From: Muscardinus avellanarius
Lineage: Eukaryota; Chordata; Mammalia; Rodentia; Gliridae
NCBI GenBank assembly: GCA_963383645.1
Contig: OY726559.1
Location: forward strand, 109,452,235-109,516,234
Length of the DNA stretch: 64,000 bases
Direction of reading: 5' to 3'
The notes below the pieces were generated by a model. That model was not told the DNA's origin. It saw only the letters and a program-made list of their open reading frames with translations, and made no database searches. This document shows positions 49,406 to 61,098 of the stretch, in pieces. Both the position numbers and the translations under genes were made by a program. The first letter of the stretch is position 1, and the number at the start of each line of letters is the position of its first letter.

Positions 49406-51508
49406 AGTCTCCTTGAACTCTAAAGCAGCCAAGGGGCCACTTTCTCTCCTTCCTCAGGCCTCAGGCATTGACACCCTGGTGTGACCTTTCTCAGGAGGGA
49501 ACTGTTTGTCTTTTCAGCTGATCACCAGGAAATTCTTCAGGGAGTCAAATACAAGAAACCAGATATCACAGAAAAGCCTCAGAAGAGGAAAAGAAAGTTG
49601 GCTGATGTGGCGCACACTTGTAATCCCAATGCTTGGGAGGCTGAGACAGAAGGATCACAGGTTCAAGGACAGCCTCAGCAAGTAGGGAGACTCAGCAGTT
49701 TAGTGAGAACCTGTTTCATAATGAAAATAGGCCTGAGGGTGTAGCTCAGAGGTAGAATGCCTCTGAGTTCAATCTCCCGTAACACACACACACACACCTA
49801 ATTATCCAGAGACTCTGGGTTACTCCAGGCTCCCAAGTCCCATTGAGAGTTGACTGTATGCCTCATCACTCATTGCTCAGCAGATTGTTCATTGAAGGAC
49901 TAGAGAACCACAGTGGTGGCAGCTAGGGATGATCATCTAAGGGTGTAGGTCTGGGGAGAAAAGAGAAGTTTCAAAAGGACACATTGTTAACTTCTGGCAA
50001 ATGCCTGTAAAATCTCAGTGTTTGGGAGACTGAGGAGGATCACAAGTTTGAGGCCATCCTCAGCAACTTAGGCCCTGTTTCTTTTTTTAATATGCATTTA
50101 TTGGTGCTTTATAGGTGAGACCCTGTTTCAAAAATTAAAAAAAACAGGCCAGGTATGGTGGCACACACTTGTAATTCCAGCATTTAGGAGGCTGAGACAA
50201 GGAGGGTCGCGGTTCAAGGACAGCCTCAGCTACTTAGTGAGGCCTTTGCAACTCAATGAGACCCTGTTTCAAAGTAAGAATAGAAAATAGGGCCGGGGAT
50301 GTAGCACGGAGGTAGAATGCCCCTGGGTTCTATCCCTGGTACTGCAAAAATAAAAAATATGTAGGTCAGAGGTAGAATGCCACTGAGTTCAAGAGAAAAA
50401 GAGGCCCCTCTTGTCACCAAGCTGTGGGCTAACTAGTCAGCTGTGGTTGGGTGGTGGTAACAGTCGTAGCTGTATTGTGTGGGTAGGAAGCCTTACGAAG
50501 ACCCTGTGACCTACACCCTCGGCGGTTGCGTCCCAGCTCCCAGCTAGCCTTTGGCCTTAAATGATCGTCACCTCTCTTTCCTAGGCTTGTTGCGGGACCT
50601 CTTGTTTCATCCAGCTTACACCAACTGTCTTCAACTGTGTCCTTTGTGTGAAGGACAGGTTTCATAAGGGAACACTTTGGCATCGGGACTCAGAAAGGTT
50701 TAACAAGGGTGTTCATTTTTTTTAAGTGCGTTAAACTTAGAAGTGAGTGCCAGGAAGATGCAGCGTGAGATCAATGGTAAACATTTTGGAGGCTGGGAGT
50801 GCGTAGGATACTTCTTGACTTTTGTGTTTTGCGCTGTAGGGATGGAACCAGAGCTTCACACGCACTAGACAAACGCTCTGCCAGGGAGCTGCACCCTGAG
50901 CCTGGGTTTCGTGGCTGTTTTGGTGGTTTCTCACCATTCCACTGACCAAAGGAGGAGGGGTGGCAGAGCATCCCGTTTGCTTTCCTACCGTGCTGAATTC
51001 TTCTGTGTCTTCTAATCACTTCCATAGCTTCTGTTTTCAAGCTCTGTACTTTTACTTAGAAAGTCCTAGACAAGGATAGTGTCTTCTGTTTTGTCTTCCC
51101 ATAGTGTGTGCGTGTGTCCGTGTGTGTGTGTGTGTGTGTGTGTGGTGCTAGGGATGGAACCCAGGGCCTCACACATGCTACTTCAGCGCTGTGCTGCCTG
51201 GCTACACCCCGGTCTACTACATACTACATATGTAGTTTTTCTTTCCCCTTCTCCAGATACATACACATCCTCTACTAAACAAGTCTGCTTCCGAGTGTGA
51301 AGTTGTCAAGTGGAAGAGCACAGGAGACCACTGATTCTTTGAGGCTCTATCCATTAGCTGTGATCAGATCCATTTTTTCGTGGTCATTTCTGGAGAAATC
51401 CTTGTAGAAATATGTTGAACCCAAACCACTGTAATGTTCCCTATTTTCCCCAACTCGCCTTCTTAGGGGTTACAAGAGGCAGCCATGCCAGGAGGAGAAA
51501 ATCCACAT
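49406..51508. repeat. SDHC-CFAP126 intergenic region
   Basis: Plus-strand SINEs: 49600-49797, 49990-50080 (partial) and 50148-50350. ID units on the minus strand: 50826-50908 and 51143-51215, the second at the end of (TG)n 51117-51142. Positions 49800-49985, 50400-50820, 50910-51110 and 51216-51508 are non-repeat. No gene is recognised between the two convergent poly(A) signals. Confidence 0.65.
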
Positions 51509-51694
51509 CAATAACAGGTCCAACAATGTTTATTGCCCAGATTCCCCTTGACACCTCTCATTGCTTCTCCCCGTTTCTGACCAGGGAGTCTTGTTTCTCC
51601 GGTCAGTCTCTAGGAGGTATTTCTAAGTGGAGCTCCCTGGTCCCCTCTGAAGTTCCAGGCTTACATTTCCGCTCCCAGCCAGCTGAGGACCTGC
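51509..51694 (-). other. CFAP126: CFAP126 3' UTR with poly(A) signal
   Basis: A short UTR. AATAAA on the minus strand lies at 51534-51529, about 160 bases after the stop. Cleavage is expected near 51510. Confidence 0.6.
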
Positions 51695-51919
51695 TCAGTG
51701 CTTCGGTGTACCTGGGCTTCTGGGAATGCTCTCAGCAGAGTTGGCTGGGCTTTGGGGAGCTGGAGTGTGACCTGCCGAGGGGTGCGGGCTTTGGACTTGA
51801 TCTGGGGAATTGCAATTGGTAGTTGGAGAGCTTGGGATTATGGTTGGACTTGGTGCCTGTTGTACAGTCTTTGTGGTGGATTTCTTCCTGAGTTTCTTCG
51901 GACCGTCTGGATCATGGGG
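51695..51919 (-). CDS. CFAP126: CFAP126 terminal coding exon
   Basis: 225 bases encode PHDPDGPKKLRKKSTTKTVQ, then a Pro/Ser-rich tail ending PRSPGTPKH and TGA (51697-51695). Acceptor GCCACAG. Confidence 0.93.
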   Translation of the reverse strand, partial: PHDPDGPKKLRKKSTTKTVQQAPSPTIIPSSPTTNCNSPDQVQSPHPSAGHTPAPQSPANSAESIPRSPGTPKH

Positions 51920-54900
51920 CTGTGGCAAGCAGAGTGGAAGAGACAGTCATATGGCTGGCTAGGCCTGTGTTGTTCCCAGTCCCCTCAGAATTCTAACCCT
52001 TTCTCCCCATACCATGGGCAAAAGGTCAGGTTCTAAACAAGAACAGTTAAATTTGATTCTCCTGGCCTCCCCATGACATTCGATTATTTTCTGCTGTGGT
52101 AGGTGGCAGGTAAAAAATCCTTAGTTCAGCCCCAGGGAATGACTATGGACCAGACAAGATAGAATAGAATCTGTTACAATTTCCCCTACTGGCATAGGGA
52201 CGGCATAACAAGAGACATTTCCTGAGGCTGAAAAGCCGGGTGTAGTGTTGCACACTTATTAATCCCAGCATTCGGGAGGCAGGGACAGGAGGATCACGGT
52301 TTGCAGACAGCCTCAGCTACTTAGTGAGGCCCTTTGCAACTCAGTGAGACCCTGTTTCAAAATAAAGAATAAAAAATAGAGCTGGGGGTGGAGCTCAGAG
52401 GTAGAATGTCCCTGGGTTCTGTCCCTGGTGCCAAAGAATAAAAAATAGGGGTAGGGGTATAGTTCAGAGGTAGAATGCCCCTGGGTTCCATCCCTAGTAC
52501 CACAAAAAGAAGAAGAGGAGGAAGCAAAGGAGGAGAAGAAAAGGAAGGAGGAGGAGGAGAAAGAAGAAAAGGTTTGGAAGGGAAGAGTAGATACCTTGCC
52601 TAAGATTTCAGGATGCAGCCCGTTGGAAGCCTTGAGGAAATCGGGGTTCTTCTGTATCCACTTGGTGAGGGAGGCAGCGCCAGCAGTTGTGCGAGAGGTC
52701 AAGGTCACCCGGGCTGGGGGCACCTTCAGTGGCATTTGCCAGGTGTCCATGAAGGTCCCCCAGGGACTTGCCTGCAAGGGGGAGGGCTCTTCAGTAGGGT
52801 CCCTCACTGCCGGCAGGTGTCCTGTGCGTGGGACCTGTCAGTCTTATTTACTGTCTTTACCTTTGGGACTGCGTAGTGACGAAACAAGGCTAAAAACCTA
52901 GCCTCCCCTGCCCTCCCTCACCAGACTCCCTCCCCTTTTCCCTCTGCCCACTTTCATTCTGCATTCTCAGGCTCAGTGGTGAAGGAGGTCCCAGGGATAA
53001 GTAGGATCATCTGTTTAAGGCCCTTTGTGTGCAGGAAGTGGGCACTCACAAGGTGGATTAGATTGACTTGAAGGTTTTTTTTTTTTTTTTTTTGGTGGGT
53101 CTGGGGATGGAACCCAGGGGCATTCAACCTCCAAGCTACACCCCCTGCCCTATTTTTTATTCTTTATTTTGAAACCAGGTCTCACTGAGTTGCAGAGGGT
53201 CTCACTAAGTAGCTGAGGCTGTCCACGAACCACGATCCTCCTCCTCCGGTCTCAGCCTCCCAAATGCTGGATTACAAGCGTGTGCCACCACGCCCAGCTA
53301 GGATTGGAAGTTTCTAGATAGTGTAGTTCTATACTTAGAGTTCTAAACACTCCCCTCCCCCCTTATCTCTATCTTGTACTGGGATTGAACTCAAGGGCAT
53401 TCTGTCTCGGAGCTACACCCTAATCTTTTTTACTTTTTATTTTGAAATGAGGTCTCACTAAAATGCCAAGGCTGACCTCCAACCTGCAATTCTCCTATCT
53501 CAGCTTCCCAAGTACTGGGCTGAGAAGTTTACACCACCACCCTGACTTCTGCTTTTCTTGATAGCAGTGGAGCTGGGCCTCTCACCTTGGAGCGGGGCAC
53601 TGAAGGCAGCAGATGACCACGGTCATTGGCGATAATCTGAGTGTAGCCTTCATAGGAAGAAATGTTCTAGGGTGGAGGTGGGAGAGAGAAGGAAACACAT
53701 TTTGTTTTGTTTTTTTTTTAATTGTTTTGTGGTACTGGAATTAAAGCCAGGGGCATTCTACCCCCGAGCTAACCCCCAGCCCTATTTTTTATTCTTTATT
53801 TTGAAACAAGGGCTCACTGAGTTGAAAGGGCCTCACTAAGTAGCTGAGGCTGTCCACAAACCACGATCCTCCTGTCTCAGCTTCCCAAATGCTGGGATTA
53901 CAAGCATGCACCACCATGCCCAGCTATGAAACACATTTTTTTTAAAGAAAGAGGGAAGAAGCATCTGAGGGGCTCACATTAAGGGTATGGATATAAAGAT
54001 ATATCCTTATAAGGATATATAGGATATAAGGATATATATGGATATAAGGATATAGGAGTTTATACAGGATGCTCAGGTGGGTGACAGGAAATCAAAGCAT
54101 GTTGTGAAGAGCCCTAAACTGGCCTTGAAGGGGGACTGAACACAGTACCTCTTTTGTAGGCTTAGCAGGAGACCAATTTTGCAAATACTTGGGCGAGAAA
54201 GCTTTTTCATACTGTGGAGAGAAAGATGAGAGTCCTTGTGAGGTTCAAAGGCTCCAAGCCTGAGCTGGGCTTGTTTGCAGTTGATTTGCTAAAAGGGAAC
54301 ACTAATTTTGAATCCCAATTAAGAGAAGTATTTTTCTTTCTTTTTGTGTGTATGTGTGTGTGTGTGGTACTGGGGATGGAACCCAGGGCCTTTTACCTCT
54401 GGGCTACACTCCCAGACCTATTTTATATTTTTTATTTGGGAGCAGGGTCTCTTAAACCAGTGGAGGCTGGCTTCAAACCTGTGGGATCCTCCTTTCTCAG
54501 CCTCCCAAGCGCGGGGATTACAAGCATGCACCACCACACCCGGCGAGAAGTATTTTTTACACCCAGAGAATTTAATCCTTTCAGTAGTATTTTTTTTAAA
54601 AATCATACTCACTAGGTGTGGTGGCGCACACTTGTAATCCCTGCACTTGGGAGGCTGAGACAGGAGGATCACATAGGTTGGGAGCCAGCCTTGGCTACTT
54701 AGGCTCTCAGCAACTTAGTGAGACCCTGTTTCCAAATAAAATATAAAATAGGTCTGGGAGTATAGCCTGGAGGTAGAAAAGCCCCTGGGTTCTACCCCCA
54801 GTACCACCAAAAAAAAAAAAAAAAAAAAAATTAAAATATAAATAAAATAAAAAATCATACTCAGTTATGTTTTGAGTTTTGCCAAAAAACTCTATGGAAA

Positions 54901-55166
54901 AATTATTTATTTATGTAAGTATGTGTGCAGTATTCCTGACTTTGTTAATTAGCCCTCAAAGCCTGACTACTCTAGACTGGTTACAGAAGACTTTCTGACC
55001 TTTGGTTTATACCTACAAATTAGCCCAATCTCCTGGCCCTCTCAGCCTACTCTCAATTTCCTGTTCAAGGACCGGAATTAGTCCAAAGGTAGACTCTAGA
55101 AGGTAAAATGAAATGTTAAAGAAGAGAGAAAGAGCTTACCTGGTTGGCACTGTAGTTAGTAGCCAT
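51695..55166 (-). CDS. CFAP126: Cilia and flagella associated protein 126 (Flattop), complete, five coding exons
   Basis: Coding exons 55166-55140, 54211-54149, 53666-53586, 52771-52595 and 51919-51695 are all phase 0 and give 573 bases, 190 aa. The protein starts MATNYSANQYEKAFSPKYLQ and continues NWSPAKPTKE, EGYTQIIANDRGHLLPSVP, the core SPWGTFMDTWQMPLKVPPAR and TKWIQKNPDFLKASNGLHP. A Pro/Ser/Thr-rich tail follows. CFAP126/Flattop acts at basal bodies and within axonemal doublet microtubules of multiciliated cells, and is also known as a marker of mature beta cells. Human CFAP126 is 177 aa as I recall, so the tail here looks about a dozen residues longer. Strong start context (ATC ATG G). 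An X-box lies 21 bases upstream of the ATG. Convergent with SDHC. Confidence 0.95.
52595..52771 (-). CDS. CFAP126: CFAP126 coding exon 4
   Basis: 177 bases from CTTGCAG to GTATCT encode ASPWGTFMDTWQMPLKVPPA, then RVTLTSRTTAGAASLTKWIQ, ending GLHPEILGK. Confidence 0.94.
53586..53666 (-). CDS. CFAP126: CFAP126 coding exon 3
   Basis: 81 bases from CCCTAG to GTGAGA encode NISSYEGYTQIIANDRGHLL followed by PSVPRSK. Confidence 0.94.
54149..54211 (-). CDS. CFAP126: CFAP126 coding exon 2
   Basis: 63 bases from CTCCACAG to GTACTG encode YEKAFSPKYLQNWSPAKPTK plus E. Confidence 0.94.
55140..55166 (-). CDS. CFAP126: CFAP126 coding exon 1
   Basis: 27 bases encode MATNYSANQ. Donor GTAAGC at 55139. Too short to find by frame length alone; placed by homology and phase. 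Confidence 0.93.
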
Positions 55167-55187
55167 GATCCTGTGCTGTGTACATGT

Positions 55188-55200
55188 GTTGCCTAGCAAC
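55188..55200. promoter_or_regulatory. CFAP126: RFX X-box at the CFAP126 promoter
   Basis: GTTGCCTAGCAAC is an inverted repeat (GTTGC...GCAAC) that fits the RFX consensus GTNRCC-N-RGYAAC. It lies 21 bases upstream of the CFAP126 start codon. X-boxes near the start sites of ciliary genes are bound by RFX factors, often together with FOXJ1. Confidence 0.85.
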
Positions 55201-55666
55201 AGCAGAAGGCGGGCCTCCTGACCACCTCCCAGTCAGCAGCAGGGGCTGGCTGCTGATCATTTCCTGAGCTCACAGACCCCCATCCTTCCTTTTTTCTTTT
55301 TCTTTTTTTTTTTCTTTTTCTTTCTTTTTTTTTTTTTTTTTTTTTTTTTTGCAGAACTGGGGATAGAATCCAGGGGCATTCTACCTCCGAGCTACACCTC
55401 CAGCCTGATTTTTTATTCTTTATTTTGAAACTGGGTCTTACTGAGTTGCAAAGGGCCTCACTAAGTAGCTGAGGCTGTCCACACAAACTTCAATCCTGTC
55501 TCAGCCTCCCCAATGCTAGGATTACGAGGTGTGCCACCATGCCCGCTTCTCATTTTCATTTAAGAGATGTGAGGACTGCATGAACATAGGAAAATTAGTT
55601 GGATTGCAGCCCTTTTTTAAAAGCTAGCATAACTTGCCCCAGCTTAGGACCTTCCAGGTCTTCTTT

Positions 55667-55697
<31 letters not shown>

Positions 55698-58600
55698 TTT
55701 TTGTGGGTCTGGGGATGGAACCCAAGGGCATTCGACCTCTGAGCTACAACCTCAGCCCTATTTTTTATTATTTATTTTGAAACAGGGTCTTGCTAAGTTT
55801 TGGAGGGCCTCACTGAGTAGCTGAGGCTGTAGGCAAACTGCATTCCTCCAGTCTCTCTCAGCCTCCTGAATGCTGGGATTACAAGAGTGCACCACCATGC
55901 CTGGCTTCCAGGTCTTCTTTGAATGGCATCTTTAGCAAGCCACAGAACCCAAGAGCTGTGCTCATCGGGCAGCACGATACAATGTACCGCAGACTCTAGA
56001 GCCAGAAACAAGTTGGGTTCTTACTGACTGCAAATACAGGAGCCACGTGGCATTAAGCCGTGGCTTCCCTTCGCTAAGGGCCTGTGCTCATGTGTTAAAG
56101 AGATCAAGGCCTGCTCTCTCAGGGTGAGCTGAAGTGAATGTGCATCTGAATGATCGCATGGCACAGGGCTGTTGGTCCTGGAGGGTCCTCTCATGGGGCC
56201 ACTCCTCATCTTCTCAGGTGGAGCAGGTCAAGGAATAAGGTCTAATCAGCGAGTGACTCAAATTTATTCCCAGAAAAAAAAAATACATATGTGTGTATTT
56301 TCATCCTCAGCCCTTCAGTGACCCCTGTCCCCTCCATCTGGGCTCACAGGTGCTCAGTGCTGGCAAGCATACGGTGGGGTCAGGAGCTGTTCGTGGGGAT
56401 GGGGCAGCAGGGGTGAAAGGAAGTTAGGGGAGAGCTCGGGGCTTGGAGAGTTAAGTGGCGCTGTGAGGACACGGCCTGACATTTGTGGGGCGGCGGCCCC
56501 TTTGAGATGCATCTGGATCGGTGTAGAATGCTTGTCTCCCAGGCTGTCAGGAGAATGAATGAGGAAACAACTGTGCTATGTCAGCTGTCCAAATACAAAT
56601 ACAAGGTGTCCCGATGACGGAAATGCTGAGAAGTCAGCTGTCCAGGCTGGGCTGTAGCTCCCTGGCGGAGGGCTTGCTTGGCGTGCATCAGAGTCTGTGT
56701 TTGATCTCCTGTATCATGGTAAGAAGAAAAAAAATGTTGTCCAAAGAAATAGATAATTGAGACTAGGAGAGCATTACCAGGAGTCAGCGCTGGCCCCTCG
56801 TAGCTTCTTCCTCCAAGGTCCTCCTCCCACCAGCACACTAAGTTTAGGAATATTCCTGCACTTCAGAGATGGAGGTAAAACAGCCCTGGTTTTATAGACT
56901 CACAGTTGACAGCTGGGTAGTGTGAGGTCTGGAACAAGGAGTGAAAGTGTGGCTCTCCTACTCCGCGGGGTGATGGGAGTCATGGGAGTTATGTGAGGCC
57001 TGAGCACCGCTGGAGAATGTCCATTTTGGCTCTTAAAGCTACCCTGACAGTTAAGCAATAGGCACTTTGCTTAGAGTTGTCTTTGACCAGGGAGTGTCCC
57101 CTGCTTTTCTGATAGGGAGCAGTGGTATGTGATGACTGTGCCCTTGTTTTATTTTATTTATTTTATTTTTTAACCTTTATTTTGTAACAGGGATTGAACC
57201 CAGGGACATTCTACCTCTGAGCTACAACCCCATCCCTATTTTATTTTTAATTTGAAACAAGGTCTCGATAGGTTGATGAGACTCACTGCTCACTGAGGCT
57301 GTCTTTGAATCTGTGATCCTCTTATCTCAGCCTCTCAAGTACTTTTTATCTTTTAACTTATAAAAAGAATAAAAAGGTGAGCCAGGTGCAGCGATGTAGA
57401 CCTGTATTCAGCCACTCGGGAGGCTGAGGCAGGAGGATAGTAAGTTTGAGGCCAGCCTGGACATGACACCTGTCTCAAAATATGATCGATTGAAGCAGGG
57501 TGTGATGGTGCACGCTGGTAATTCTAGTATTTAGGAGGCTGAGACAAGAGGAGCACAGGTTTATGGGCAGCCTCAGCTACTTAGTGAGGCCCTCCACAAT
57601 TTAGTGAGACCCTGTTTCAAAATAAAGAATAAAAAATAGGGCTGGGAATGTAGCTTGGAGGTAGAATGTCTCTGAGTTCAATCCCCAGTACTACAAAATA
57701 AAAGAAAATTGCTTGATTTGTACTACAGATTGAACCCAGGAGCATTCTACCTCCTAGCTACACCCCTAGCTATTTTTATGTTGAAATAGTTTCCCTAGGT
57801 TGATGAAAGTCTCACTACTTGGGATTAAAGGTGTGTACCACCATTCCCGGCTCTTATTTTCTATTTTGAAATGGTCTCACTAAGTTTCTGAGGTTCTTGT
57901 AAAATTGCTGAGGCTGGCCTCAAATCTGTGATCTTCTTGTATCCTCTTATCTTAGTTTCCCAAGTACTGGGATTATAGGCATGTACCACCACCCTGGCTT
58001 CAAAATAAGATTTTAAAGAGGGATGACTGGGGATGTGACTCAGTGGCAGAGCCTTGCCTAGCATGTGTGAGGTCCTAGGTTTGATCCTAAGTACTCCCAA
58101 AGGAGGAGGGGGGAGGAGGAGGAGGAGGAGGAACAGGAGGAAGAGGAGGAAGAGAAGGAGGAGGCGGAGAAGGAAGAGGAGGAAGAGGAGGAGGAGGAAG
58201 AAGGTTTACTAAGCTCCTGGTTCTGAATGTTGGACTTTCATGATCAGGAGATTGCATCTGCATTTATTAAGGACTTTGTCAAATATGTTTCAAAAATTTA
58301 TCTCAGATTTATTTCTTATTTAGGTTCTTTTTGGGGGGGTGAGCTTTTTTTTTTTTAATGGCACTAGGGGACTGAAGCCAGGGACTGCATCTTCAGCGCT
58401 TCTTATTTTGAGATAGGGTCTTACTAAGTTGCCCGCTAAGTGAGAGAGGGTCTCAATAAGGCCTAGAGCTTGTAATCCTCCTGCCTCATCCTGACAAACT
58501 GCTGGGATTACAGGACCATGCCACGGCACCCGACTATGTTTTCAGTATCAGTGTAATCAAAGTATTACTCTTGGCCGGGTGTGGGGGCCCACGCTTTTCA

Positions 58601-58904
58601 TATCTGTGCTTGGGAGGCAGAGAGCCTTGCTGGCTGAAGAGACCCTGTTTCCAAACAAAGTATAAAATAGGTCTGGGAGTATATATAGCCCGGAGGTAGA
58701 AAAACCCCTGGGTTCCACCCCTAATACCACATACACCCATACACCCATACACACGTAAACACATAAACACATATACCATACACACATAAACAAATTATTA
58801 CTCTTCTTTTTATGCTTTTAGTCTTATGTTTTGAATAGCTTTGTGTAAATTTCAATATTTATTAAATATTTAAAGAACAAGTCACATGTTTTTATTTATT
58901 TATT
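55201..58904. repeat. Region upstream of CFAP126: SINEs and unique DNA
   Basis: Minus-strand SINEs: 55350-55553 (T-rich tail 55290-55350), 55700-55905, 57165-57345, 57720-57850, 57855-58000 and 58345-58535. Plus-strand SINEs: 57375-57480, 57495-57710 and 58572-58735. ID units on the plus strand: 56645-56735 and 58022-58100. A (GGA)n purine tract fills 58100-58205, and (CACATA)-like repeats fill 58735-58795. Positions 55906-56640 and 56740-57130 are non-repeat; no exon is recognised. Confidence 0.65.
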
Positions 58905-61052
58905 TATTTATTTATTTGTAGTACTGGGGATGGAACCCAGGGGCATTCTACCTCTGAGCTACACCTCCAGCTCTACTTCTTTTTTTTTTTTTTTTTTTTT
59001 TTTTTGGTGGTACTGGAACCCTTCTACCTCCAGGCTATACTCCCAGACCTATTTTTTTATTTGGAAACAGGGTCTCTTCAGCCAGCGAGGCTGGCTTTGA
59101 ACCTGCATGATCCTCCTGTCTCTGCCTCCCAAGCACAGGGATTACAAGCGTGCTCCACCACACCCAGCTATTACTTTATTTTGAAAGGTTCTCACTAAGT
59201 TGCTGAGGCTGGCCATGAATCTGTGATCATCCTCACTAAGTTGCTGAGGCTGGCCATGAATCTGTGATCATCCTGTCTCAGCCTCCCAAGTACTGGGATT
59301 ACAAGCCTGGCTATCATACCCGGCATGATTTTTATATTTAGATCTCTGTTTCTGCTGGGATTATGTAGTGAAAAGTCTGAGGTTGGGCTCCAGGTGCCTG
59401 ACTGGTTGTCTTGGCATCATTTATTGAATAAACCATCTTTCGCAACTGATTGGGAATGCCAGAGGGATGACAATTTTAGGTTGTCTCTCTTTAAAATCCA
59501 AGGTGCAATTCTGGCTTACTCTTGTGTGAATTCCTTCCGTTAAAACTTCACAGACACTAGAAATTGTCATATAAATTATAACAGGCAATTTCATAGGGGG
59601 GGGTACTAGGGATGAAACCCAGGGGCTTTCTACCTCTGGGCTATATTCCCAGACCTATTTTGTATTTTATTTGGAAACAGGGTGTCACTAAGTTTCTGAG
59701 AGCCTCACTCAGTAGCTGAGGCTGGCTTCAAACCTGTGTGATCCTCCTGTCTCAGCCTCCCAAGTGCTGGGATCACAAGTGTGCGCCACCACGCCCTGCT
59801 ATAACAGGCAGTTTTAAGCTTCTAATAAAATCCTTTGGATTTTACCTTTCTTCGCCTGATGTGGTTGACTTCAGGTCACCAGGACCAGATTTAGCCCTTC
59901 CAAGGCTGGCGGGCTCAGGGAGACCCTCCTGGAAACTGTCTCCTCCATTTAGCCTCAGTTGTCTGAAGTGAGGCCATTTGGGAGTCCTTTCCTTGAACTG
60001 AGCTCACCTGTTATTGAAATGCAGGTTGAGTTTGGCTCTACAGGCCATGTAGAAACTGGACGTGACTGAGGGTGACCATTGGCTTAAATCCTGGGTCAAA
60101 CTTCCCGAGTCAGTTCTGGCTCTGAAGGCCGGGCATGGTGGCACTTGTAACTTCAGTGCTTGGGAAGCTGAGACAGGAGGATCCCGGTTCAAGAATAGCC
60201 TGGTGAGGCCCTCTGGAACTTAGTGAGACTTTGTTTCAAAATAAAGAATAAAAAAATAGGGCTGTAGGGTTGGGGTATAGTTCAGAGGTAGAATGCCCCT
60301 GGGTTCAATCCCCAGTACCCCAGTACCAAAAAAAATAAAATAAAATAAAATAAAAAAATTCTGGCTCTGAGCCTGGTGCGGTGGTGCACGCCTGTCATCC
60401 CAGTGCTGAGAGGCGGAGACAGGAGGATCGCAGGCTCAAAGCCAGCCTCAGCAACTCAGCAAGAGTCTTGGCAACCTAGTGAGACCCTGTTTTCAAATAA
60501 AAAATTTGGGGGGGCATTGTAGTTTGGAGATAGAGTGCCTCTGGGTTCAATCCCCAGTGCCACACATGGAAGGAAGGAAGGAAAAGAAAGAAGGAAAGAG
60601 AGAGAAGGAAGGAAGGAAGGAAAAGAAAGAAAAGAAAAAGAAAAAGAGAAAGAAAGAACTACCCCTGGGTTCAAACCACAGTAAAAGAAAAAAAAGAAGT
60701 GTAATGGCCCATACCAGTAATACCAGTACTTGGGAGGCTGAAACAGGAGGATCACAAGTCAGCAAGTAGTGAGACTCTTATCAACCTAGTGAGACCCTGT
60801 TTCAGGATAAAAATAAAATACGTCTGGGGGTATAGCTTAGAAGTAGAATGTCCCAGCCGGGTGTGGTGGCACACACTTGTAATCCCAGTGCTTGGGAGGC
60901 TGAGACAGGAGGATCACACAGGTTTGAAGCCAACTCCAGATACTTAGTGAGGCTCTCAGCAACTTAGTGAGACCCTGTTTCCAAATAAAATATAAAATAG
61001 GTCTGGGAGTGTAGCCCGGAGGTAGAAAAGCCCCTGGGTTCCACCCCCAGTA

Positions 61053-61098
<46 letters not shown>

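Larger units (their letters stand above)
51920..55139. repeat. CFAP126 introns: SINEs and low-complexity tracts
   Basis: Intron 4: a plus-strand B1-dID-dID at 52232-52505 ending in a (GAA/GGA)n purine tract (52505-52575). Intron 3: minus-strand SINEs at 53075-53298 and 53375-53545. Intron 2: a minus-strand SINE at 53720-53925 and a GATATA-rich tract (53985-54056). Intron 1: a minus-strand SINE at 54365-54543 and a plus-strand SINE at 54612-54830 with a long A tail. Non-repeat parts are 51930-52230, 52910-53070 and 54880-55130. Confidence 0.65.

Noticed and set aside
54214..54615. 133-codon plus-strand frame inside CFAP126
   Set aside because: Intron sequence plus an antisense B1-dID. The real coding strand is minus.
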